Positions 1-6,757 of a stretch of DNA of 7,105 nt are shown here, in pieces. A program made the translations under genes and the position numbers. The notes below the pieces were generated by a model. It was not told the DNA's origin. It saw only the letters and a program-made list of their open reading frames with translations, and made no database searches. The stretch is taken from NCBI GenBank assembly GCA_020425885.1, contig JAGQRA010000673.1, positions 1-7,105 of the forward strand. The letters are read 5' to 3'. The DNA comes from Planctomycetota bacterium. Its GTDB lineage: Bacteria; Planctomycetota; UBA1135; UBA2386. The stretch's first letter is position 1. Each line of letters starts with the position of its first letter.

Positions 1-676
1 CACCGAGCAGCATCTTGCGCACGATGTCGTCGTCCACTGGCTCCCTGGCGCCGTCGAAGGTGCGCAGCACACCGGCGATCGCGGTCGCGGCGTCGAGGTC
101 GTCGGGCGCGAACGTCGCCTCGAAGTACTGCAGCCGATCGCCGGCCGGCACCACGATCAGCTGTTTGTGCAGCGTCGCGCTCGGCAGGTCGAGCCGGAAG
201 GTCAGCGCGAGGCTGCCGACCGCGAACAGCTCCGGCCTGCTCTCGCCGTGGAACACGACCTTGGTTGCGGTCCGGCTCAGGTGTTCCTCGAACGTGTTGC
301 GGATCTGCTCGATCGACGCGGCGGTATGCAGCTCGGCGGCGGTGACCGGGGTCGGCGCGCTGTAGGCGTCGAGGATGCGGATCTGCCCGGCGGCGCTGCC
401 GGGACGGTGCATGACGAGGTTGGCCTGCGTGCGCCCGGCGGCTTTGATGTCGCCGATCACGGCGAGCAGCGCGGCCAAGGCGGGGCCGTCCTGCGGGTCG
501 CTGGCTCGGGTCATTGCGTCGAGGTCGCCGGCGGACAGCACCGTCCAGCCATCCGGCGCGGTCAGGTTGCCGGTGGCGTCCGGCAGCGCGATCGCGGTCT
601 GGGCGGCCGCGGTCCGGGCGGCGAGCGAGGCGGCGAGCAGCAGCAGGAGAATGCGGAAGGAGCCGGCGTGGCGCAT
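1..676 (-). CDS. Exported protein of unknown function, possible PsbP/DUF1795-like fold (3' end cut by window edge)
   Basis: Reading the minus strand from the ATG at 676 gives 225 codons without a stop, running off the left edge. Residues 1-26 form a classic signal peptide: Arg and His in the n-region, a Leu/Ala core (ILLLLLAASLAA), and a cleavage site ending in AAAQ. The mature part begins with a stretch around APDGWTVL and later alternates short strands and helices, including FRLDLPSATLHKQLIVVP and LQYFEATF, then a helix ending VLRTFDG. This pattern resembles small exported PsbP/Mog1/DUF1795-like proteins, where a membrane-proximal ligand- or protein-binding role would be expected, but I cannot assign a family firmly. 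An in-frame ATG at 712 would add 12 residues (MDVDDRRGDPAR). I prefer 676 because the extra residues are acidic and unlike an n-region; neither start has a clear Shine-Dalgarno. It diverges from the HEAT/VWA gene. The reality of the gene is fairly sure; its function is unknown. Confidence 0.75.
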   Translation of the reverse strand, partial: MRHAGSFRILLLLLAASLAARTAAAQTAIALPDATGNLTAPDGWTVLSAGDLDAMTRASDPQDGPALAALLAVIGDIKAAGRTQANLVMHRPGSAAGQIRILDAYSAPTPVTAAELHTAASIEQIRNTFEEHLSRTATKVVFHGESRPELFAVGSLALTFRLDLPSATLHKQLIVVPAGDRLQYFEATFAPDDLDAATAIAGVLRTFDGAREPVDDDIVRKMLLG

Positions 677-712
677 CCGGGCAGGATCGCCGCGGCGGTC
701 GTCGACGTCCAT

Positions 713-840
713 GATTCTGTGCCGGGGTCACGCATCGAACGCGGTCGGCTCGCGGCCGATTGGGCGCTTCGCCGTAGTCGGCGGCGGCTACCGTCCGGCC
801 TGGGTTGACTCGCTGCACCGGCGCCCTGAGGATCCTTGGC
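713..840. promoter_or_regulatory. Divergent intergenic region, presumed promoters for both neighbours
   Basis: The 128 bases between the divergent minus-strand gene and the HEAT/VWA gene should hold promoters for both. I found no convincing -35/-10 pair. TTGACT at 805-810 resembles a -35 box, but no -10 lies at the right distance before the GTG at 841. On the minus strand CAGAAT (714-719) matches four of six -10 positions but has no -35 partner. The call rests on gene arrangement only. Confidence 0.3.
828..832 (+). promoter_or_regulatory. Ribosome binding site GAGGA for the HEAT/VWA gene
   Basis: GAGGA lies eight bases upstream of the GTG at 841, an optimal spacing for a Shine-Dalgarno. It decides the start: the longer frame beginning with TTG at 805 would place this motif inside the coding region and add 12 residues before the signal peptide. 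The later in-frame ATG at 910 would remove most of the signal peptide. Confidence 0.6.
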
Positions 841-2982
841 GTGAACGCGTTCTCTTCCCTGGGGCACCGTGCAGCGGGTGCCGTGCTGTTCCTCTCGACC
901 CTGATCACGATGGTGCCGGCGCAGGATGTCGCCGCCGACGTCTCGACGTTGCTGAGGCTCAAGGACGACGCCGAGGTCGAGCTGGTGACGCGGATCGCGG
1001 CGACGAAGTCACGCGAAGGTGCCGAGGGGTTGATCAAGGCCTACGACGCCTGCGGCAGCATCCTGATGCGGCGCGAGATCGTGCGTGCGCTCGGACGATT
1101 CGATGGCTCGGGCGAGGCCGAACAGCCGGCCTTGACCAAGATCACCTCGGTCGCGGCCTCGGCCGAGGAGTCGGAGTTGCGCGAGGCCGCGATCTACGCG
1201 CTCGCCGACAGCAAGAATCTGGGCAAGCATTTCCTGCGCCAGCTGGTCGACAGCAAGGCCAGCGATCTGGTGCGCGAGCCGGCCCTGCGTGAGCACGTGG
1301 CGAAGGCCACGGCCGACGATTGCGAGTGGTACCGGTTCATCTGGAACCTGAAGCAGGAGCAGCGCAAGGACGACAAGGGCGACATCCAGAGTGCCGAGCT
1401 GCCGACGATCCGGCTGTTGGCGTTCCAGGGATTGACGCAGTATCTGAGCGAGGGCGAGCTGGTCGAGGCGCTGCGGCGCGAGATGGATCCGAAGATCCGG
1501 CGGCTGGCGTTGAGCACGATGCGCGACCGCGACATGCCGAAGGCCGGCGAGATGGCCGAGTGGATGCTCGAGCGCGTCGACTTCCCGGGCGCGGACCGGT
1601 GTCTGGCGGCGCGCATCTACGCCGATCGCATGGGCGACAAGGCGGTGCAGACCTTTCTGGCGTTGGCCAAGAAGCGCGATGTGACGCAGGAGGACCTGCG
1701 GCAGGAGATGGCGCAGCTGATCGCCGCGATGGACAGCGACGCGGTGCGCAAGAAGGTCGTCAAGATGATCGGCAAGGGCAAGCCGCACGAACGGGTGTTC
1801 GCGCTGATCGCGGCGGGCAAGCAGGTCGACGCCAAGAAGCTGCTCAAGGAGCTCGGCGCCAAGGAGATCGAGGTGCGCCGGGCGGCCGCCCGCATCGTCG
1901 CCGCGCGCGAGCTGCGGGAGCTGCTGCCCGATCTGCGCAAGATGCTCGAGAAGGGGCGCAATCCCGGCGACAAGCAGATCGCGATCGAGGCGATCAGCGG
2001 CCTCGAGAAGGGCTCCGACTCCTGGCTCGATGAGCTGGCGGTGTTCGCCGAGGATCCCGATCGCGACGTCCGCAACGCCGCCGTCGAGCAGATCGGCGTC
2101 GGCCGCTGGAAGAAGCAGATCGACGTGCTCGGCAAGGCGCTCGACCACGAGGACTGGTCGACCAGGTTCGCCGCGGTCGACGCGCTGGCGGAGATGCGGA
2201 ACAAGAAGGTCGTGCCGCTGCTGATCGAGCGGCTGCCGAAGGATCCGGGCCGCCTCGGCAAGCGCATCGCGGAGATCCTCTGGCAGATGACCGCGCAGCC
2301 GTTCGAGCAGGACTATCCGCGCTGGCGCGGCTGGTGGCAGGAGGCGGGAGCGACGTTCGATCTGGTCTCGGAGACCGAGCTGGCCAAGGCCGGCAAGGCG
2401 CGCGAGCAGAAGCGGCTCACCGAACGCACGCGGGCGCCGGCGAAGTTCTTCGGCCTCGAGATCGAATCGCACCGCGTGATCTTCGTCATCGATGTCTCGG
2501 GCTCGATGCTCGAGGCGATGTACGGGCGCGAATACGACGGCCGGCCGGCGGCGCGCATCGATGTCGCGCGGCAGGAAGTGATCGGCGCGATCGAACGGCT
2601 CGACAGCCACGCCCTGTTCAACGTCTATGCGTTCTCGAGCGGCGTCGAGAAGTGGAAGGACGAGAGCGCGGGCACCAACAACGAGGCCAGCCGCAAGGCC
2701 GCGATCACCTGGGTCGAGCGTCTCGGCGCCAACGGTGGCACCAACATCTACGACTCGCTCGAGATCGCCTTCCAGGACAAGGACGTCGACACCATCTACC
2801 TGATGTCGGACGGTGAGCCGACGGTCGGGGCGGTGATCGATCCGCACCGCATCCGCGAGGACGTGGCCTTCTGGAACAAGCACCGCAAGATCAAGATCCA
2901 CACCGTCGCCGTCGGCGGCAGCCTCGAGATCCTCGAGTGGCTGGCGGAGGACTCGGGCGGCAAGCACATCAAGATGCGTTGA
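841..2982 (+). CDS. Exported HEAT-repeat protein with C-terminal von Willebrand factor A domain
   Basis: Encodes 713 residues from a GTG start with a good ribosome binding site. Residues 1-28 are a signal peptide (hydrophobic AAGAVLFLSTLI, ending VPAQ before DVAADV), so the protein acts outside the cytoplasm. Residues about 40-485 are all-helical with HEAT-type repeats; clear units are near 110-136, 218-243, 344-370, 407-434 and 438-465 (for example DWSTRFAAVDALAEM followed by VVPLLIERL). A Trp-rich linker (YPRWRGWWQ, 492-500) leads to a VWA domain at about 545-713. Its metal-ion-dependent adhesion site is complete: D-V-S-G-S at 551-555, Thr634 in GGTN, and Asp657 in SDGEPT. Such a site binds a divalent cation and usually a protein ligand, so the protein probably serves as an exported scaffold or adhesion factor. 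Partner and process are unknown. Exported HEAT plus VWA proteins are frequent in Planctomycetota. Domain calls are strong; the biological role is inferred. Confidence 0.9.
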   Translation: MNAFSSLGHRAAGAVLFLSTLITMVPAQDVAADVSTLLRLKDDAEVELVTRIAATKSREGAEGLIKAYDACGSILMRREIVRALGRFDGSGEAEQPALTKITSVAASAEESELREAAIYALADSKNLGKHFLRQLVDSKASDLVREPALREHVAKATADDCEWYRFIWNLKQEQRKDDKGDIQSAELPTIRLLAFQGLTQYLSEGELVEALRREMDPKIRRLALSTMRDRDMPKAGEMAEWMLERVDFPGADRCLAARIYADRMGDKAVQTFLALAKKRDVTQEDLRQEMAQLIAAMDSDAVRKKVVKMIGKGKPHERVFALIAAGKQVDAKKLLKELGAKEIEVRRAAARIVAARELRELLPDLRKMLEKGRNPGDKQIAIEAISGLEKGSDSWLDELAVFAEDPDRDVRNAAVEQIGVGRWKKQIDVLGKALDHEDWSTRFAAVDALAEMRNKKVVPLLIERLPKDPGRLGKRIAEILWQMTAQPFEQDYPRWRGWWQEAGATFDLVSETELAKAGKAREQKRLTERTRAPAKFFGLEIESHRVIFVIDVSGSMLEAMYGREYDGRPAARIDVARQEVIGAIERLDSHALFNVYAFSSGVEKWKDESAGTNNEASRKAAITWVERLGANGGTNIYDSLEIAFQDKDVDTIYLMSDGEPTVGAVIDPHRIREDVAFWNKHRKIKIHTVAVGGSLEILEWLAEDSGGKHIKMR

Positions 2983-2990
2983 TCGCCGCC

Positions 2991-3056
2991 GGCCGGGATC
3001 GCGTGCGAGCTGGCTCGCTCGGCCGGGTGCGGGCGGTCGGCGGCCCGGCACGGGCC
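2991..3056 (+). terminator. GC-rich inverted repeats after the HEAT/VWA gene, possible terminator
   Basis: Nine bases after the stop at 2982 begins an interrupted stem (GGCCG 2991-2995 with CGGCC 3020-3024) enclosing GCGAG-CTGG-CTCGC (3005-3018). A second perfect five-base stem, GGCCC-GGCAC-GGGCC, spans 3042-3056. Neither is followed by a T-run, so intrinsic termination is only a possibility. GC-rich DNA makes short stems common. Confidence 0.25.
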
Positions 3057-3198
3057 CCGTTCCAGCGCCGGTGCCGCTGCGATGCATGCGTCATACCGTG
3101 CGCGGTGCACTTCCCGACGGTGATCGCGTGCCTTCGGCGCGCATCGCCGTAGACTGTCCGGCCCATTTCGGCGAGCGATCGCCAGAGACCAGAGTCCG
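3057..3198. other. Intergenic region upstream of the CAP-domain gene
   Basis: This completes the 216-base gap between the HEAT/VWA and CAP genes and presumably carries the promoter of the latter. TAGACT at 3150-3155 could be a -10 box, about 44 bases before the ATG, but there is no recognisable -35 at 16-18 bases. Only a weak purine stretch (AGAG at 3191-3194) precedes the ATG. No RNA gene or small coding region is supported. Confidence 0.3.
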
Positions 3199-5742
3199 AT
3201 GCCACGATCCCAACTCATGCTCCGCCTTCTCCTGCCGTTCTTCGTCGCCGCGTCGCTGGGCGCGCAGGACGCCTTCGCCGCCGAGGAACAGGCGCTCGCC
3301 AAGAAGGCGACCAGCACCCTGCTCTCGTTCGCCAATCAGGCCAATTCGCGCAAGGTCGGTCAGCGTGCCAAGCAGGCCCTCGACCTGATCCTCGAGTACG
3401 ACTCGGAGCACAAGGTGGCCAGGCGGCAGCTCGACTTCGAGATGAAGAGCGGGACCTGGGTCCTCAAGCCGGAGGAGAAGCGGACCAAGTGGCGCGACAA
3501 GGCCACCTACGAGAACCGCTTCAAGACGATGGACGAGTGGTTCAAGACCTGCATGAAGCTCAGCGGCTTCCACAAGGATCTCGGGCTCAAGATGCAGAAG
3601 GCCGGCGACGGCCGCGCCACGTTCCATCTCGAGAAGGCGGTCTACTACAACGCCATGGACGAGGAGGCCAACCTGGCCCTCGGCCTGAAGAAGGGACCGA
3701 ACTTCTACGGCACCGACGAGCAGCTCGCCTTCGCGGCGCGGATGAAGGAGATCGAGATCAAGGCGGTCGAGCTGGCGCGCAAGGATTACCCGGTCGAGGC
3801 GCTGCCGTTCGAGAAGATGCCGAAGGAGCTGGCCGAGATGCAGCAGGCGGTGCCTGACTTCATGCGCAAGCCGAACATCGACATCTTCGGCGCCAAGTCG
3901 GCACACTTCACGATCTGGTCGCGTGGCACGCAGGACAACGCCGACGACGCCGTGCGCTGGGCCGAGCGCGGCCTCGACTTCGGCCTCTACCTGATCGGCG
4001 AGGATCAGGCCAAGAAGCTGCGCTTCGTCGAGCGGGCGACGAAGTCCTTCGACTGGTACGCGTTCCTGTTCACCGGTCGTGAGCGCGAGGAGTTCCTCAA
4101 GGCCAATCCGCACATCTGGCAGGGCCAGGGCACCCTCGAGGATGCCAAGCGCTTCGCCAACACGATGTACCGGTCGGCCCAGGGAGCGGGCATCGTCCTG
4201 ATCGGGCCATCGCCGCGGCGGGTCCACGACTACATGGTGTCCTACGTGATGCAGAACGGCCTGCTGCAGGGGCGCAACGACGGCCTCGGCCAGGGCGTCG
4301 TGCACGCGGTCTGCTGGTACATGAAGGCCACCTCGATCTCGAAGTGGGGTGCGTTGCCGGAGGGCACGCAGGGCGAGGATGCGCTGCAGCTCCCCGAGGG
4401 TACCAACTGGTGGCTGCGGACGATCCGCGATCAGGCCTCGTCGCACCAGGACTGGCCGGTGGCGCAGGTGCCGCGCGAGCGGCTGTCGCGGTTCCGCAAC
4501 GACTGCCGCATGAAGACCTGGAGCTTCATGACCTGGGCCATGGCCGCCTACCCCGACAAGTGGCTGGATCTGCTGGTCAAGATGCCGACCGCGGAGAAGC
4601 GACCGCCGACGCTCGAGGAGGTCGACGCCGTGTTCCAGGCGGTGCTGAAGAAGTCGGCCGACCAGGTCGACGCGGAGTGGCGCGAATGGGCCCGCGGTGA
4701 TTCCGGCGTTGCCTTCGGCACCGGCTACGGCCCGCCGTTGCTGCCGGAGCGCCCGAGCAAGATCGAGATCGCCGCCCTCGAGCGTCTCAACCAGGTGCGG
4801 TCGCAGATGATCGCCTACACCTGGGAGGTCGGCGCCGATGGCAAGCCGAAGATGCGGGAGGGCACGCTGTCCGGTCTGCCGCCGTGCGAGATGGACGCCG
4901 AGGCGTCGCTCGGCTGCGAGAAGCACTCGCTCTACGTCACCAACCACCCCGAGCTCGCCGAGATGCCCGGCCCCGAGATCCACGAGGAGAACCCGGCCCA
5001 CGAGGACTTCACGCGGGCTGGCCAGCTCGCGGGTTCCGGCAACATCGTGACCGGCCAGGGTCAGCGCGGCGAGGACTTCGCCGAGAACACGGTCGACCTC
5101 TGGGTCGGCGTGCCGTACCACCGCTTCCCGATGCTCGAGCACAACATCAAGCGACTCGGCTACTCGTACGTCTACGAGAACGACTGGTCGGTTGCCGTGC
5201 TCGACATGAACTCGCTCGAGGAGCCGTACGATCCGCAGACGGCGCCGCGTTTCCTGGTCTGGCCGCCGGTCGACAGCACGGGTATTCCGACGAACTTCCC
5301 GGCACCGGAGAGCCCCAACCCGCTGGCCGACCAGCCCGAGGATCAGCAGGACGTGACCAAGTGCGGCTACCCGATCAGCCTGCAGCTGCAGCGTGAGCTG
5401 GCGGCGAACCTCGCCGAGGCGGAGATCGAGGTGTTCGAGTCGCGCAAGGGCGGTCGTCCACCGACGCAGCACTTCGTCAGCAAGACCGCCGACCAGGAAG
5501 TGTGGAAGCAGTGGACCGACCGCTGCAAGGCCGAGCCGGTCGAGATCTGGGTGCATACCCCCAGCCTGCCGCTCAACAAGAAGCGGGATCGCCGCGACGT
5601 CGTCTTCGCCATCCCGAAGGAGCCGCTCAAGAAGGGCAAGACCTACCAGGCCCGGGTCCTGCTGCGGCTGGGCGGCAACGATCCGCTGGTCTTCATCTGG
5701 GAGTTCACCACCGGCAGTGCGGCCCGCACGCTGAAGCTGTGA
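3199..5742 (+). CDS. Exported multidomain protein: degenerate gluzincin-like region, CAP domain, Ig-like domain
   Basis: Encodes 847 residues. Residues 1-28 are a signal peptide (LMLRLLLPFFVAASLGAQ, probable cleavage near AFA-AEE). Residues 30-230 are helical and charged, with a GTWV motif as in large exported proteins that carry a peptidase-MA/DUF1570-like domain. Residues about 234-500 resemble that gluzincin-like domain, but where HExxH would be expected the sequence reads H343-D-Y-M-V, so catalysis is probably lost; this assignment is tentative. Residues about 520-675 form a CAP (SCP/PR-1-like) domain: LERLNQVRS helix, His576 in CEKHS, HEEN, Glu625 in GEDF, and His641 in the W-x-x-x-P-Y-H-R-F-P segment. 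Residues about 684-842 look like an Ig-like sandwich: it opens LVWPPVDSTGIPTNF, includes CGYPISL, and ends in IPKEPLKKGKTYQ and FIWEFTT, typical of Big_5/SbsA-type domains. It should act in the periplasm or at the cell surface, possibly in binding. The ATG at 3199 is chosen because the signal peptide follows at once. Confidence 0.88.
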   Translation: MPRSQLMLRLLLPFFVAASLGAQDAFAAEEQALAKKATSTLLSFANQANSRKVGQRAKQALDLILEYDSEHKVARRQLDFEMKSGTWVLKPEEKRTKWRDKATYENRFKTMDEWFKTCMKLSGFHKDLGLKMQKAGDGRATFHLEKAVYYNAMDEEANLALGLKKGPNFYGTDEQLAFAARMKEIEIKAVELARKDYPVEALPFEKMPKELAEMQQAVPDFMRKPNIDIFGAKSAHFTIWSRGTQDNADDAVRWAERGLDFGLYLIGEDQAKKLRFVERATKSFDWYAFLFTGREREEFLKANPHIWQGQGTLEDAKRFANTMYRSAQGAGIVLIGPSPRRVHDYMVSYVMQNGLLQGRNDGLGQGVVHAVCWYMKATSISKWGALPEGTQGEDALQLPEGTNWWLRTIRDQASSHQDWPVAQVPRERLSRFRNDCRMKTWSFMTWAMAAYPDKWLDLLVKMPTAEKRPPTLEEVDAVFQAVLKKSADQVDAEWREWARGDSGVAFGTGYGPPLLPERPSKIEIAALERLNQVRSQMIAYTWEVGADGKPKMREGTLSGLPPCEMDAEASLGCEKHSLYVTNHPELAEMPGPEIHEENPAHEDFTRAGQLAGSGNIVTGQGQRGEDFAENTVDLWVGVPYHRFPMLEHNIKRLGYSYVYENDWSVAVLDMNSLEEPYDPQTAPRFLVWPPVDSTGIPTNFPAPESPNPLADQPEDQQDVTKCGYPISLQLQRELAANLAEAEIEVFESRKGGRPPTQHFVSKTADQEVWKQWTDRCKAEPVEIWVHTPSLPLNKKRDRRDVVFAIPKEPLKKGKTYQARVLLRLGGNDPLVFIWEFTTGSAARTLKL

Positions 5743-5764
5743 TGCCTCGCTTGCAACCGAGGCA
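5743..5764 (+). terminator. Stem-loop directly after the CAP-gene stop, candidate terminator
   Basis: A perfect seven-base inverted repeat (TGCCTCG at 5743-5749, CGAGGCA at 5758-5764) with an eight-base loop begins at the base after the TGA stop. There is no following T-run, so it may be a weak terminator, an mRNA 3' stabiliser or an attenuator ahead of the aldolase. The position immediately after the stop makes chance less likely. Confidence 0.4.
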
Positions 5765-5839
5765 ACACGGCTCATGATCCACGACCGAATCCCCGACCCA
5801 ACAACCGACAGGGGGCGGCTGCCCTCGCCGCCGATCGTC

Positions 5840-6757
5840 ATGTCAGAACGCGTAGAAGAAATCCTCAGCTGGTACCAGTCCGACAATCCCGGCGTCCTCA
5901 AGAACCTGCGCTGGATGATGGACACCGGTGCCCTCGCCGGTACCGGCAAGTTCGTCATCCTGCCGGTCGATCAGGGCTTCGAGCACGGTCCGGCCCGTTC
6001 CTTCGCCAAGAATGCGCCGGGCTACGATCCGCTCTATCACTTCGAGCTCGCCGTCAAGGCCGGCTGCAACGCCTACGCCGCCCCGCTCGGCTTCCTCGAG
6101 GCCGGCGCGCGTCAGTACGCCGGGCGCCTGCCGCTGATCCTCAAGCTCAACAACAGCGACTCGCTCTACAGCAATGCCGACCCGAAGCCGGCGGTCACCG
6201 GTTCGGTGCACGACGCGCTGCGTCTCGGCTGCGCCGCGATCGGCTTCACCATCTACCCGGGCTCGTGCGAGCGCAACGAGATGTACATGGAGCTGCGCGA
6301 GATCGCCGAGGAGGCCAAGGATGCCGGCCTCGCCGTCGTCGTCTGGAGCTATCCGCGCGGCGCCGCGCTGTCGAAGAAGGGCGAGACCGCGATCGACGTC
6401 TGCGCCTACGCCGCGCAGATCGCCGCCCAACTCGGCGCCCACGTCATCAAGGTCAAGCCGCCGACCGACTTCATCGAGCAGGACGCCGCCCGCAAGGTCT
6501 ACGAGTCGGAGCAGATCGCGATCGGCACCCTTGCCGAGCGCGTCCGGCACGTCGTGCAGGCCGCGTTCGGCGGCCGCCGCATCGTGATCTTCTCGGGCGG
6601 TGAGGCGAAGGGCACGGACGCCGTGCTCGACGAGATCAGGGGCCTCGCCGACGGCGGCGCCTTCGGCTCGATCATGGGCCGCAACGCCTTCCAGCGCCCC
6701 CTCCCCGAAGCGCTCGAACTGCTGAAGAGCGTCCAGGACATCTACCGCAACGCCTGA
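5840..6757 (+). CDS. fbaB: Class I fructose-bisphosphate aldolase, archaeal/DhnA (FbaB) type
   Basis: Encodes 305 residues of a cytoplasmic TIM-barrel aldolase that reversibly splits fructose 1,6-bisphosphate into dihydroxyacetone phosphate and glyceraldehyde 3-phosphate in glycolysis and gluconeogenesis. It matches the archaeal-type class I (COG1830) family, which uses a Schiff-base lysine and no metal. Visible motifs: ILPVDQGFEHG (Asp44), W169-S-Y171-PRG (equivalent to the active-site Trp and Tyr of the Thermoproteus enzyme), IKVK at 203-206 with Lys204 as the likely Schiff-base residue, and phosphate-binding SGG (252-254) and GRN (280-282). I chose the ATG at 5840 because MSERVEEILSWYQSDNPG is the typical family N-terminus. 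The in-frame ATG at 5774 would add 22 Pro-rich residues unlike the family, although GAGG at 5759-5762 precedes it. No Shine-Dalgarno lies close to 5840. The stop overlaps the next gene's ATG by one base. Fructose-bisphosphate is the likeliest substrate, but relatives also act on other sugar phosphates. Confidence 0.92.
   Translation: MSERVEEILSWYQSDNPGVLKNLRWMMDTGALAGTGKFVILPVDQGFEHGPARSFAKNAPGYDPLYHFELAVKAGCNAYAAPLGFLEAGARQYAGRLPLILKLNNSDSLYSNADPKPAVTGSVHDALRLGCAAIGFTIYPGSCERNEMYMELREIAEEAKDAGLAVVVWSYPRGAALSKKGETAIDVCAYAAQIAAQLGAHVIKVKPPTDFIEQDAARKVYESEQIAIGTLAERVRHVVQAAFGGRRIVIFSGGEAKGTDAVLDEIRGLADGGAFGSIMGRNAFQRPLPEALELLKSVQDIYRNA

Noticed and set aside
805..840. TTG at 805 as the start of the HEAT/VWA protein
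   Set aside because: It would bury the GAGGA ribosome binding site in coding sequence and add residues before an already complete signal peptide.
15..1292. Plus-strand open frames over the left edge (15-365, 167-808, 375-1292)
   Set aside because: They are shadows of the minus-strand exported protein and of the HEAT/VWA gene; their translations are Arg/Ala/Gly-rich and show no domain, while the minus frame has a clean signal peptide.
1009..3087. A 692-codon minus-strand open frame antisense to the HEAT/VWA gene
   Set aside because: It has the same cause: Arg/Leu/Asp-rich translation without motifs, opposite a gene with a complete MIDAS VWA domain.
2997..3131. Direct repeat GATCGCGTGC at 2997-3006 and 3122-3131
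   Set aside because: Only two 10-base copies in a GC-rich gap, with no further copies or symmetry; chance is a sufficient explanation.
2937..3152. Short open frame bridging the HEAT/VWA gene end and the following gap
   Set aside because: It overlaps the VWA coding region out of frame, has Arg/Ala/Gly-rich translation and no ribosome binding site.
5774..5839. ATG at 5774 as the aldolase start
   Set aside because: The added 22 residues are Pro-rich and unlike the family; the typical N-terminus starts at 5840. The GAGG before 5774 keeps some doubt.
3091..5958. A 955-codon open frame on the minus strand antisense to the CAP-domain gene
   Set aside because: It comes from the G/C third-position bias of the plus-strand gene. 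Its translation is low-complexity and rich in Leu, Arg, Val and Gly, with no signal peptide or domain, whereas the plus frame has clear domains.
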